A stretch of 64,000 bases of DNA from Chitinophaga vietnamensis. GTDB lineage: Bacteria; Bacteroidota; Bacteroidia; Chitinophagales; Chitinophagaceae. Below are positions 33,382 to 42,580 of this stretch, one piece after another. The position numbers and the translations under genes are program-made. How positions within the stretch are numbered: position 1 is the first letter of the stretch; each line of letters opens with the position of its first letter. The notes under the pieces are model-generated. The model did no database searches, was not told the origin of the DNA, and worked only from the letters and a program-made list of their open reading frames with translations. The DNA lies in contig NZ_CABHMS010000002.1 in NCBI RefSeq assembly GCF_902167635.1, forward strand, positions 310,001 to 374,000. Reading direction: 5' to 3'.

Positions 33382-34665
33382 ATGACACGTTTTCATAACA
33401 TCCTGTTTTGCTGTTGCCTGCTCATCATGGCGGGCTGCCGCAAAACTGAATACAATGTGATACCAGAGGCGGCCTACCTGCGGGTGTTCAACAGTTTGAA
33501 CTATGAGGTGAACGTTACCACGAAAGACCAGCCGCCGCCATTTCTGACGATGGTGATAGACCCGGAATACGATGCCGCTGGCTTGATCACCGGCGGGAAA
33601 ATTATCGGCGATCACCTGGATCGCCGCAGCCCTTATGCAGCGCCATATCCGGCCAATGCAGGCAGCACCTCTTACAAGAACACCGAATATCCGGGTAACA
33701 AAAAAGTGCTGGTAGCGCCGATCGTGAACGGTATCAATTTGTCCAGCTGGGCGCAGATACCTTCCGGCAAACACCGCGTGGTGTTTTACAGCCGCCCGAT
33801 CAGCGAGATGCCTTTTTTCGATTTGCAGGAACGTGAGCGCCGCAGCCTGTTGGTAGACAGTACCATTGACTTTAAACCAGGGGAGATCTACACCATGGAA
33901 GTGTTGCAGAAAACGGTCTCCACGCAATATCCTTTGCCCATCACTTTATACCTGCGCCAGGAGCAGTTTGCCAAAGTGCCTTTCTCGGATTCGATGATGT
34001 ATGTCAATTTTTACAACCTGAGCGCAGCAGGCTATGCCGCCAGTGCTCCATCAACGTTCGGTGTGCAGTCGTATTACTACGCCAGCAACAAGTGTACGCC
34101 TTTTGGCGATACCATGAATATCTTCTACTCACTGTATAAAGACGATTGCGCTTATCCCTATGTCAATGGCGCCACTGTTGGGAGCATGTTGATCCCCGGC
34201 TATAATAATATATCGCTTGGAACGCTTGTCAGGTCGCATGTTTCAGGCGTGGCGCCTTATCATCCTGTGCCGATGTTTGCAGCGCCGGATACTACCGGCG
34301 GTATTCTCAGCACGCAGTGGGAATTGTTTGTGCTGATGCAACCCGGCCTGACGCCGGTTCCCGGCCAGGTAGCGGTAGATGATAACGGTGGTATGGCCAC
34401 AGCCAACCCGCAATATGGTGCGATCGGCTGCGGCAATGTAAGCAATGATGGTAGAACGCCGCCCCAGGGTATTGCGAGAAGAAGTGTTCCCAGGGTAAAT
34501 TTCACCAGCTATATCGCCAGCTGCTGGCTGCCTAACCTGATCAAATACACCGCTTCCGGCCCTTACCCACAGCGCTCTTTCGCTACCATCAGCACTATTG
34601 AGATCATCAATGGACAGGTGTACCTCATGAGCGTACAACGTAACTATCCGCCACCGGCCAAGTGA
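33382..34665 (+). CDS. Surface lipoprotein, DUF4397-like
   Basis: A 427-residue lipoprotein whose signal ends in LLIMAGC (lipobox), followed by RKTEYNVIPEAAYLRVFNSLNYEVNV, which resembles the first strand pair of DUF4397. The rest is Gly/Pro/Tyr-rich and beta-predicted with a cysteine pair (NKCTPFGDTM, KDDCAYPY) that may be disulfide-bonded. No enzymatic motif is visible. It belongs to the same operon as the receptor upstream and overlaps the fasciclin genes in transcription, and probably forms part of a surface complex. Confidence 0.7.
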   Translation: MTRFHNILFCCCLLIMAGCRKTEYNVIPEAAYLRVFNSLNYEVNVTTKDQPPPFLTMVIDPEYDAAGLITGGKIIGDHLDRRSPYAAPYPANAGSTSYKNTEYPGNKKVLVAPIVNGINLSSWAQIPSGKHRVVFYSRPISEMPFFDLQERERRSLLVDSTIDFKPGEIYTMEVLQKTVSTQYPLPITLYLRQEQFAKVPFSDSMMYVNFYNLSAAGYAASAPSTFGVQSYYYASNKCTPFGDTMNIFYSLYKDDCAYPYVNGATVGSMLIPGYNNISLGTLVRSHVSGVAPYHPVPMFAAPDTTGGILSTQWELFVLMQPGLTPVPGQVAVDDNGGMATANPQYGAIGCGNVSNDGRTPPQGIARRSVPRVNFTSYIASCWLPNLIKYTASGPYPQRSFATISTIEIINGQVYLMSVQRNYPPPAK

Positions 34666-34694
34666 AATACTTTATCGTCAAACATAATAATACG

Positions 34695-35831
34695 ATGCAA
34701 ATGAATAAACATATATACGCCTGCTGGATCATAATCGCATGGCTGCTGGCCGGGAGCTGCAAGAAGCCGGACTTCGAAGCGCAGCAACAGGCACAGGCCG
34801 CAGGCACCATCAGTGATTACCTGAGCAACAATTTCGATTTCTCGCTCTTTGCTGCCGCCGTGCGCAAAACGGGCCTGATGGATACATTGAACCAGGCTAA
34901 TAACGCATTGACCGTGCTGGCGCCCGTGAACAGCGCTTTCAATAAAGACGGCGTATATAACGCCGCTGATTTTGACGCCTGGCCGGCAGACAGTCTCCGT
35001 TATTTTGTAAGAACACATATCATCCCCGGCAAACAGTTCTACAATACCATTCCCTTATCGTCCGATAACCGTTACGATAACCTGAACGGCACACGGCTGT
35101 ATCTTTCCCGCAGCAATGCAGATCCTTCGGCGGCCTTCACTATCAACGGGGTGAATGTACAGAAGCAACCCGTGCTCGGCAATGCTACAACGGCCTCCTA
35201 TGGCGCTACACAGCTGAATGGTATTGTTTATCCCTTGTCCAACACCTTGAAAGTGCTGCCGCAAACGGTACAGGCTTTCCTCTCCGGAAGACCGCAATTT
35301 TCGCATCTGGTAGCCGGACTGAAAAAATTCGGCTACTGGGATCAACTCAATGCCGACAGGCCTGTCACAGTGTATGCGCCCATGGATTCCTGCTTCGAAC
35401 GCCGCGGCATTACGCTGGATAGCATCAGTCGCATGGATACCAGCTACTACGATCCTGTGCTGTTCGGTGGTTATTTTCTCACCCCCAACCACTTGTTTGT
35501 GCTGGATATCACACAACTCCGGAACGGCGCTATCTATCTGCCTTTTCAATTACAGGACCCGAAATATAAACTGATTATGTGCCAGCAGCCTTTTGGTTCC
35601 GGCGTGGGCGTAGTAACCAATGCATCTATAGCGATCAATGATATGAAATCGGTAGGACCCTTGGCTGATATGCCTTACGGCTTCCAGGGCGTTGCCTTCA
35701 CCGGTGAAAGTAATAGCCTCATTTTCCTGTACACCCTGAACGGCACTTATATCAACTACACCTGTACCAACGGTGTGGTGCACCTGATGTCTGACCTGCT
35801 GGTGATGCCTGACAAAGTGATGAAGCAATAA
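34695..35831 (+). CDS. Fasciclin-domain lipoprotein 1
   Basis: A 378-residue lipoprotein. The start at 34695 gives MQMNKHIYACWIIIAWLLAGSC with a lipobox Cys; a GTG at 34662 that overlaps the previous stop is less likely. Two FAS1 units are visible: DFSLFAAAVRKTGLMDTLNQANNALTVLAPVNSAFNKDGV with RYFVRTHIIPGKQFY, and QFSHLVAGLKKFGYWDQLNADRPVTVYAPMDSCFERRGI. FAS1 domains mediate adhesion or surface binding. It is the first of three consecutive fasciclin genes, spaced by 33 and 5 bases. Confidence 0.85.
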   Translation: MQMNKHIYACWIIIAWLLAGSCKKPDFEAQQQAQAAGTISDYLSNNFDFSLFAAAVRKTGLMDTLNQANNALTVLAPVNSAFNKDGVYNAADFDAWPADSLRYFVRTHIIPGKQFYNTIPLSSDNRYDNLNGTRLYLSRSNADPSAAFTINGVNVQKQPVLGNATTASYGATQLNGIVYPLSNTLKVLPQTVQAFLSGRPQFSHLVAGLKKFGYWDQLNADRPVTVYAPMDSCFERRGITLDSISRMDTSYYDPVLFGGYFLTPNHLFVLDITQLRNGAIYLPFQLQDPKYKLIMCQQPFGSGVGVVTNASIAINDMKSVGPLADMPYGFQGVAFTGESNSLIFLYTLNGTYINYTCTNGVVHLMSDLLVMPDKVMKQ

Positions 35832-35864
35832 CGTTAACGAATAAACGAAAAAGAAGATATTTTT

Positions 35865-37073
35865 ATGAATAGAGATCATAACAGGTGGAAGATGCTGGGG
35901 CTAGCCCTGCTGCTGATGCTGGCTGCCGCCTGCTCCAAAACAGAAGAGCCGCCCAGGCCGGTAGGCAACAAGCTGCCTTATACCGGCGTCACTAAGAGCT
36001 TGTCGCAGTTGCTGGATTCCATACCGGAAGCGTCGATCTATCGCACGGCGCTGGGCCGCACACAGATCCAGCAGTATATGGACAGCCTCGCGGCCAACAG
36101 CAGCAATGCGCCCTACACGCTGTTTGTGCCCACCAACAAAGCGTTTCAGGCTGCGGGCTATACAGCCGATAATATCAATACGGCGCCAGTAGCCGTGCTG
36201 GATTCCCTCATCCGCTACCTCATTATTCCCGGTGGCGTGGCAGCCGGCGTTACTGACATGAGTGGTGAAAATACTTACTATCCGCTGATGTACCCCGACA
36301 GGGACATTACGCGCTCGCAGGTACCCTCGCCATTTCAGGCAGCTTATAATGCTTACTATTATTACCGTTTGATCGTGGGTTTGTCTAAGGGTACATTGCG
36401 TTTAAACGGCCTGCCGGTCAGTAAAGCGCCCGCCATCCCTGCTACCAATGGCGCCCTCTTCCTGATCGACACGCTTATCGTCAAACCTTTTTATGAAAGC
36501 TACCAGGTGCTGAGCAGCGATACCAGTTTCAGTTTTTACATGGCGGCATTGAAGAAGAGTAATACGGTGTATAGTGAGAATGGTACATTGGGCGTATTCA
36601 ATGATACTTCAGCATTGGTGCTGGCTATCGGCGCATATGGCGAATCCGGCCGCGATCCTTTTGCCATCGTATTTGCGCCGGAGAACAATGCATTCAGGAA
36701 AGCAGGCTTCAATAGCATCGATGATATCAATAAATATATCGACGGATCAGCCGCCGCCTCCGGTAGCTGGGGAGCCACCAATATGGATTCTATCCTGGTG
36801 AACCATATCCTCTACAGCTGGTATAACTTCAATACCAACCCGGGTTGGAGCTATCTCTATTCATTTGATCTGCGTTATGGATTGTATAAAATAAATCTGA
36901 GCAACAGCCCGGCGCCGGGGGCATTGTTCGTGCAGGTTAATAATGGCCAGGTGATCCTGCATCGCCAGGATGCGCCATCCGGGCGGGGCGCGGCCATCAT
37001 CGGCCCTTCCGATATCACTACGCTCACCGGTGTGATACACCGGGTAGATAACCTGTTATTACCCACGCCGTAA
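35865..37073 (+). CDS. Fasciclin-domain lipoprotein 2
   Basis: A 402-residue lipoprotein; the signal ends LLLMLAAACSKT. FAS1-type text: SIYRTALGRTQIQQYMDS, APYTLFVPTNKAFQAAGYTADN, VLDSLIRYLIIPGG, TLRLNGLPVSKAPAIPATNGALFLIDTLIV, and a second copy around FAIVFAPENNAFRKAGFNSIDDINKYIDG with VNHILYSWYN. The two domains are widely divergent. Proposed surface role as for its neighbours; the partner is unknown. Confidence 0.83.
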   Translation: MNRDHNRWKMLGLALLLMLAAACSKTEEPPRPVGNKLPYTGVTKSLSQLLDSIPEASIYRTALGRTQIQQYMDSLAANSSNAPYTLFVPTNKAFQAAGYTADNINTAPVAVLDSLIRYLIIPGGVAAGVTDMSGENTYYPLMYPDRDITRSQVPSPFQAAYNAYYYYRLIVGLSKGTLRLNGLPVSKAPAIPATNGALFLIDTLIVKPFYESYQVLSSDTSFSFYMAALKKSNTVYSENGTLGVFNDTSALVLAIGAYGESGRDPFAIVFAPENNAFRKAGFNSIDDINKYIDGSAAASGSWGATNMDSILVNHILYSWYNFNTNPGWSYLYSFDLRYGLYKINLSNSPAPGALFVQVNNGQVILHRQDAPSGRGAAIIGPSDITTLTGVIHRVDNLLLPTP

Positions 37074-37078
37074 AAGAA

Positions 37079-38053
37079 ATGACGCATATGCTACATAAAA
37101 GATTTTTTGCCGCTATAACAGGGATCGCGCTGCTGGCGGCCTGTACAAAGGATAAGATATTGCCGGAAGATATCTACGCGAAGAATGGCATCACCGCCGT
37201 GGTGAACAGTAATTTCAGTCTCTCCCTGTTCAAATACGCACTGGTGGCCACTACCTATAACGATACCCTGAGCACGCCGGGGCCTTATACTTTGCTCGGT
37301 CCTTCCAATAATGCGTTCACGGCGGCGGGCTTTACCTCCGGCACCGCCATCATCCGCGCACTGGATTCGATGCGCGCTATCGTACCTTATCATATCATCC
37401 GGGGAAGGGTGCGCCTGGATTCCTTGCCACTGGCCTTTAACCAGCTGTTCACCACTATGAGTGGCCAGCCGCTTTATATCACCCACTGGATCAACAGCCG
37501 CGATACGGCCGTGGTGGTGAATGGCGTCCGCATCAGCATCTACGATAAACCTGCATCCAATGGCCTCGTGAATGTAACGGATGGTATATTGAATCCTGTG
37601 GTGTATAGCCACATCCAGCAGGCTATCTCCGGCGATCCGCAGTTGTCGCTCTTCAATGCTGCCGTGATCCAAAGCGGCCTTGCCGCGGAATACCAGGCTG
37701 GCGGCCCTTATACGGTATTTGCACCGGTGAATAGCGCCTTTGCGGCCATCGGCATCAACACTACCGACAGCATCTACCACATGGATCCATCGGCCTTGAA
37801 AAGCATGGTACAAGCGCATATCGCCGCCGGCAGGAATTTCACTTACGATTATATCCTGAAAGCAGATGTGCGCAGCAACCGCTTCATAGAACATATGTTG
37901 AACGGCGCGAATGCTACCATCACCCTGGCGCCGGATAATACGCAGCCCGGCCGCTTTTCAGGCATCTATATACAAAATGCTTCACTCTCCCGAAAAAATA
38001 TACTGGCTGCAAATGGCGTAGTACACAGTATTTCGAGGGTATTAACACAATAA
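37079..38053 (+). CDS. Fasciclin-domain lipoprotein 3
   Basis: A 324-residue lipoprotein with two FAS1 domains. Start at 37079 or at 37088; the signal ends in ALLAACTKDK. Domain 1: NSNFSLSLFKYALVAT, PGPYTLLGPSNNAFTAAGF, IVPYHIIRGRVRLDSLP. Domain 2: DPQLSLFNAAVIQSGLAAEYQAGGPYTVFAPVNSAFAAIGI with KSMVQAHIAAGRNF and the terminal VVHSISRVL. It is the most canonical of the three and directly precedes the Oar-like receptor by four bases, so their products may interact. Confidence 0.87.
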   Translation: MTHMLHKRFFAAITGIALLAACTKDKILPEDIYAKNGITAVVNSNFSLSLFKYALVATTYNDTLSTPGPYTLLGPSNNAFTAAGFTSGTAIIRALDSMRAIVPYHIIRGRVRLDSLPLAFNQLFTTMSGQPLYITHWINSRDTAVVVNGVRISIYDKPASNGLVNVTDGILNPVVYSHIQQAISGDPQLSLFNAAVIQSGLAAEYQAGGPYTVFAPVNSAFAAIGINTTDSIYHMDPSALKSMVQAHIAAGRNFTYDYILKADVRSNRFIEHMLNGANATITLAPDNTQPGRFSGIYIQNASLSRKNILAANGVVHSISRVLTQ

Positions 38054-38057
38054 AGCT

Positions 38058-41000
38058 ATGAACAAAGGCATTCATATTTTTCTGACCGTGGTATTATGGT
38101 GCTGCTGCGCCATCTTCCCGGCCAGCGCGCAACAAACGGATGGCAGTCTTACCGGACGTGTTACCGACAGCAGCCGGCAATCGCTGCCCGGTGCTACTAT
38201 CGTTGCCATTCACCAGCCATCCGGAACAAAGTACAGTACCCATGCCGACAAAACCGGCGGTTTCTTCCTGCCAGGCCTCCGCATAGGCGGCCCTTACACG
38301 GTCACAGTAAGTATGGTAGGAAGAAAAACCGCCGTGATGGACCAGCTCACCGTAAGGCTCGGAGAGCCGCAACAGCTGGTGTTTATACTGGCAGAAGAAC
38401 AAAAACAGCTCAGCGAGATCGTGATACGTTCCACACCCGCCACGCATCGTGCCAACACCTATGGCGCCGCGCAGAACATCACGCGCTCACAGCTCAACAG
38501 CCTGCCCACCGTGAATCGCAGCCTGCAAGACATCACGCGCCTGGTGCCACAGGGTTCCAAAGACAATTCTTTCGCCGGTACCAATTTCCGATATAACAAC
38601 ATCACTGTAGATGGCGCGGTCAACAATGATGCGATCGGCTTCAGTCCCTCTGCCGGCGGTATCACCGGCACTTCGGGCACACCCGGTTCCAGCACCCGCA
38701 GCAATGCCATCTCCCTGGATGCCATCGAAGATATGCAGGTATACCTTGCACCCTATGATGTGAAGATCGGTAACTTCACCGGCGGCAGCATCAACGCCGT
38801 TACCCGCAGTGGTACCAATACGCTCACCGGCTCCGTATATGCCTATGGCCGTAATGCCGCCATCACCGGGAAAGACAGGATAGGATCACTGGGGAAGATG
38901 AACAATGATTTTTACGATTACCAGGCAGGTATTCGTTTAGGCTTTCCCGTTATCAAGGATAAACTATTCTTTTTTACAAATGAAGAGATCAGCCGCCGCC
39001 AGGACCCCGCACAGCTCATGGCCGGACAACCGGAAACGGCGCAGATCTTCAGCGCCAAAGATGCAGATGATATCCGCAACTTCACATTGAACCACTATGG
39101 TAATATCTTCGATCCGGGTACAGCCGGCGCTTATAACAGCTATGCGCGCTCGGAGAAATATTTTAACCGTCTCGACTGGAACCTCAATGAACACAACCAG
39201 CTGTCGGTACGTAATAACACCGTGCTATCACGCGCGGTGAATATGGACCGCGACCAGATGGATTTCCGTTTTAGCTCCATGGCTTACCGCCAAACCAACA
39301 ACCAGAGCTCTACGGTAGCGGAGTTGAAAACACATTTCAATGGCGGCTTCTCCAACAGTTTGATCCTTGGCTATACCAGCATCCACGATTACCGAGATCC
39401 GCTGGCAGATCCGGCTTTGCCGCAGATACAGATCATGGGTCGCACGCCCGGTACCACCATCTACCTGGGCACCGACAGGGAAGCATCTATCTTCAACATG
39501 AAACAACGTACCTGGGAGATCACCGACAACCTCACCTGGCAGCGCGGAAAACACACACTGTTGCTTGGTACGCACAATGAGCTGTATCATGTGAGCTATG
39601 GCTTTGTAAATGCCTGGAACGGCAGGGTGGATTACCTCAGCATCGAAGATTTCCTCAATGGCAATCCTTATCGCGTAAGAGGCAACTACAACTATCATAA
39701 CAACTCGCGTGATTATATTTTATCGCACCCCGAAGCTGTATTTGATGTGAACATGCTGAGCGCCTATTTCCAGGATGAAATCCGGCTTTCCGACAGGTTC
39801 CGTATCACACCCGGTATCCGCGTGGATTACAGCTTTGTGCCGCACAAGCAGCCTTTGAGCGAGCAAGTGAGGACCGCCTATACCGATAGCTACTTTGGTA
39901 ACACCTACGACTATACGCCGATGCGGCAGATCACTAACAACTACCTGGATCGTCCGCAGGTATCTCCCCGTATCGGCTTCCGTTATGATCTTAGTCGCGA
40001 TGGCCTGCTGGTGTTGCGCGGCGGCGCGGGCCTGTTTACCGGCCGTATACCGCTCGCGTGGCTCGGTTACGCCTTTTACAACACCGGTGTGAATTATGGC
40101 GCCTACGATCAGAAGGCCGACCAGCAGCCTTTTGCACCAGGGTCAGACCCTGTGAAACCGGGACCGAATGGTATGGCGGATTTCATCTCTCAAAACGGTG
40201 TAGTGACCAATAATCCGCATGCAGGTAAAACGCAGGTAGATCTGATAGATAATCACTTCACCCTGCCTAAAGTGATGCGTGCCAGTCTGGCGCTGGATTA
40301 CACCAGTAATGCCGGTTACAAGCTGGGGATAGAAGGTTTGTACACCAAAACCATCCACGACGTTTATTTTCAGCAGGTGAATATCATCGATAATCCGCGT
40401 TACTATGGTTTTGATGCATCGCATCAAATGCCGGTGTACAGCGGCACAGTAGACCCCCGTTTTGCCAATGCGTATGAGTTGAGCAATACCAGCCTGGGAT
40501 ACCGTTTCTCTGTTACTGCTACTGCCAGCAAACGTTTCAGCGGCGGCTGGAATACGTCCCTGGCCTATACCTATGGGCAATCGAAGGATGCTTTCAACGG
40601 CATCCGTAACTCGATGGAAAGCAACTGGCAGCTGAACCAGGCGCTGAATCCCAACAATGCGGGCCTGGCGTGGTCCAACTTTGATATACGTCATCGTATT
40701 ATTCTCAATATCGGCTATCAGCATGCCTGGAACGAAACCTGGACCACGAATGTGAATCTCTTTGTGAGTGCGCAATCGGGCAGTCCGTTTACATATGGCA
40801 TTGTGAACAACAGTATACAGGGATTGCCGCAGCAGGTAAGTCTGGCCTATATTCCCAAAGAAGAGGAAGCGGTGCATTTCTTCCAGGATTATACCGATGC
40901 TGGCGGCGCTACGGTTACGGCTGCGCAGCAGGCGGCGGGTTTTAATCGCTATATTGATGGCAGCAAGTACCTGAGTGGCCGCCGTGGCCAGTTTACGGAG

Positions 41001-41330
41001 CGCAATGCGGGCCGCACGCCCTGGAATACTACAGCCGATCTGCATGTGGCGCAGGAGTTCCATTTTGCGGGGAGCAGCCGTTTCATCACGCTTACGCTGG
41101 ATGTGATGAACATTGCTAACCTGATCAACAGCAGCTGGGGACAGGTATATTTCTCTCCCAATACTTTCAACTCTACTGCCAGCGTAGGTCTTGCGCCGGC
41201 CTTGTTCCCGCCGAAACAGAATATGGGTAACTATCCTGTGTTCAGGTTTGTAGATCCGGGGAAAGCCTGGTCTACAGACTATTTCAGCTCGCGGGCGCAG
41301 GGGCAGTTGGGCTTACGTTATTCATTTTGA
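38058..41330 (+). CDS. Oar-like TonB-dependent receptor
   Basis: A 1090-residue outer-membrane protein. Signal peptide to about residue 25 (FPASAQ), then a carboxypeptidase-regulatory domain (GSLTGRVTDSSRQSLPGATIVAIHQPSGTKYSTHAD), a plug with the Oar-type text ITRSQLNSLPTVNRSLQDITRLVPQG and NNITVDGAVNNDAIGFSPSAGG, and a large barrel ending GLRYSF. Oar-like receptors export or import poorly defined substrates; Myxococcus Oar takes part in protein-toxin uptake and Porphyromonas homologues are surface antigens. It ends a nine-gene operon with no SusD. Confidence 0.9.
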   Translation: MNKGIHIFLTVVLWCCCAIFPASAQQTDGSLTGRVTDSSRQSLPGATIVAIHQPSGTKYSTHADKTGGFFLPGLRIGGPYTVTVSMVGRKTAVMDQLTVRLGEPQQLVFILAEEQKQLSEIVIRSTPATHRANTYGAAQNITRSQLNSLPTVNRSLQDITRLVPQGSKDNSFAGTNFRYNNITVDGAVNNDAIGFSPSAGGITGTSGTPGSSTRSNAISLDAIEDMQVYLAPYDVKIGNFTGGSINAVTRSGTNTLTGSVYAYGRNAAITGKDRIGSLGKMNNDFYDYQAGIRLGFPVIKDKLFFFTNEEISRRQDPAQLMAGQPETAQIFSAKDADDIRNFTLNHYGNIFDPGTAGAYNSYARSEKYFNRLDWNLNEHNQLSVRNNTVLSRAVNMDRDQMDFRFSSMAYRQTNNQSSTVAELKTHFNGGFSNSLILGYTSIHDYRDPLADPALPQIQIMGRTPGTTIYLGTDREASIFNMKQRTWEITDNLTWQRGKHTLLLGTHNELYHVSYGFVNAWNGRVDYLSIEDFLNGNPYRVRGNYNYHNNSRDYILSHPEAVFDVNMLSAYFQDEIRLSDRFRITPGIRVDYSFVPHKQPLSEQVRTAYTDSYFGNTYDYTPMRQITNNYLDRPQVSPRIGFRYDLSRDGLLVLRGGAGLFTGRIPLAWLGYAFYNTGVNYGAYDQKADQQPFAPGSDPVKPGPNGMADFISQNGVVTNNPHAGKTQVDLIDNHFTLPKVMRASLALDYTSNAGYKLGIEGLYTKTIHDVYFQQVNIIDNPRYYGFDASHQMPVYSGTVDPRFANAYELSNTSLGYRFSVTATASKRFSGGWNTSLAYTYGQSKDAFNGIRNSMESNWQLNQALNPNNAGLAWSNFDIRHRIILNIGYQHAWNETWTTNVNLFVSAQSGSPFTYGIVNNSIQGLPQQVSLAYIPKEEEAVHFFQDYTDAGGATVTAAQQAAGFNRYIDGSKYLSGRRGQFTERNAGRTPWNTTADLHVAQEFHFAGSSRFITLTLDVMNIANLINSSWGQVYFSPNTFNSTASVGLAPALFPPKQNMGNYPVFRFVDPGKAWSTDYFSSRAQGQLGLRYSF

Positions 41331-41376
41331 TTTTGTGTGTATCTTAGGGGCTATTATCAATGTTTAATAGCAATAA

Positions 41377-41859
41377 ATGAAAAAAAGAACATTAATAATA
41401 GTAGCGCTTGCCACATCATTCAGTGCTGGTTTTGCATTCAATTCAGTATTCACTAAAGCAACCCTAAAACACAACAACATGAAACGAGTAACAGGTATCG
41501 GCGGTATTTTCTTTAAGTGTAATGACCCCGAGAAAGTTAAACAATGGTATCAGACCCATCTTGGTTTCGGGGCGGATCAGTATGGGACCAAGTTTGAATG
41601 GCGGCAGGCGGAGGATTCAACGAAGAAGGGATATACGGTATGGAGCCCTTTTGCCGACAATACCAAATACTTTGCGCCTTCAACAAAGGATTTTATGATC
41701 AATTACCAGGTGGAGGATATTGAGGCACTGGTAGCGGCTTTGAAGGAAGAGGGTGTGACGGTGCTGGATAAAATAGAGACGTATGACTATGGGAAGTTTG
41801 TTCATATTCTTGATATAGAGGGTAACAAAATTGAATTATGGGAGCCAGCTAACAAATAG
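41377..41859 (+). CDS. VOC-superfamily (glyoxalase-like) protein with signal peptide
   Basis: A 160-residue protein. Residues 1-22 (MKKRTLIIVALATSFSAGFAF) look like a secretion signal, followed by a linker and a single VOC domain from MKRVTGIGGIFFKCNDPEKVKQWYQTHLGFG to the end, with DFMINYQVEDIEALVAALKEEGVTV and FVHILDIEGNKIELWEP (the last Glu is the usual metal ligand). An internal ATG at 41479 could start a cytoplasmic form. The reaction is unknown. A strong terminator follows. Confidence 0.85.
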   Translation: MKKRTLIIVALATSFSAGFAFNSVFTKATLKHNNMKRVTGIGGIFFKCNDPEKVKQWYQTHLGFGADQYGTKFEWRQAEDSTKKGYTVWSPFADNTKYFAPSTKDFMINYQVEDIEALVAALKEEGVTVLDKIETYDYGKFVHILDIEGNKIELWEPANK

Positions 41860-41878
41860 CTGTTTCTTCAGAAAAAAG

Positions 41879-41911
41879 TGCGGACTGGCAGGCGCCGGTC
41901 CGCATTTTTTT
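41879..41911 (+). terminator. Intrinsic terminator after VOC gene
   Basis: TGCGGACTGG (41879-41888) pairs with CCGGTCCGCA (41895-41904) with a single G-T pair, followed by seven T. Confidence 0.9.
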
Positions 41912-41923
41912 GTAAATAGGTAG

Positions 41924-42376
41924 CTACTGACGTACCATTGTAAAGGTTATTCTGTCGCCGATTGTAAGGGCATTGTCTATATAATACACCAGTGTTTTGC
42001 AATCGTAGCTGCCGATGGTGCCATGCAGAACGCCGTCGCTGGTGAGGGTGTTGCCGCTAACTTGCCAGGTGCCGTGATCGGTGGCCTGGTCGGTGCAGGG
42101 AGTGCCGGCATCGCTGTATTGATAGGTGCCGTCGCTTTTGAGGGTAAGGATATCATCTTTTTCGCAGGCTTCCATTTGCGCGTAATAGTCGACCGGCGTG
42201 GCGGTGGCGCTGGATCTGTACTGTGCTGCGATCAATTTGTAGGAGCCGGAAAGGCCTGCCAGTGTTTTGCTGCAGCTGCTGCCATTGTCGGCGCTTTTAT
42301 CTTTTTTGCAGGAGAAAAGCAGGATGCCGCCGCTAACGATTACGAGTAAAGCCCATTTCATAGACATTGTTTTCAT
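41924..42376 (-). CDS. Lipocalin-like lipoprotein
   Basis: A 150-residue lipoprotein. The start at 42376 gives MKTMSMKWALLVIVSGGILLFSC, with lipobox Cys; a longer upstream frame is not supported. The mature part resembles DUF5004/lipocalin-like Bacteroidota proteins: KTLAGLSGSYKLIAAQYRSS at the start, ACEKDDILTLKSDGTYQYSDAGTPC, DHGTWQVSGNTLTSDG and IGDRITFTMVRQ. These small beta-barrel lipoproteins have no assigned ligand. Its upstream region carries a complex set of interleaved inverted repeats. Confidence 0.8.
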   Translation of the reverse strand: MKTMSMKWALLVIVSGGILLFSCKKDKSADNGSSCSKTLAGLSGSYKLIAAQYRSSATATPVDYYAQMEACEKDDILTLKSDGTYQYSDAGTPCTDQATDHGTWQVSGNTLTSDGVLHGTIGSYDCKTLVYYIDNALTIGDRITFTMVRQ

Positions 42377-42416
42377 ACTATTCGATTGATTTGAGTGGAT
42401 AAACTTTGTGTTGATA

Positions 42417-42510
42417 GTAGTACCCTCAAAAAATGCCGATGGTTGGGAGAGAAGAAAAAAATATATTTTTTTGAGGATACCCAACCTTTCCCGAAAATCA
42501 GGGGTACTAC
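42417..42510. promoter_or_regulatory. Interleaved inverted repeats between two lipoprotein genes
   Basis: Three exact arm pairs occur: GTAGTACCC (42417-42425) with GGGTACTAC (42502-42510); CCTCAAAAAA (42424-42433) with TTTTTTGAGG (42467-42476); and GGTTGGG (42441-42447) with CCCAACC (42480-42486). The last two interleave in A-B-A'-B' order, which in RNA would be an H-type pseudoknot. The region lies 41-134 bases upstream of the divergent lipoprotein start at 42376. Its role is unknown. Confidence 0.6.
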
Positions 42511-42580
42511 ATAAAAGGTCCGCGCTGGCTGGCCTGAAATAAATAAGTGGAATAAATAAATTGCAATATCAATCTGTAGT

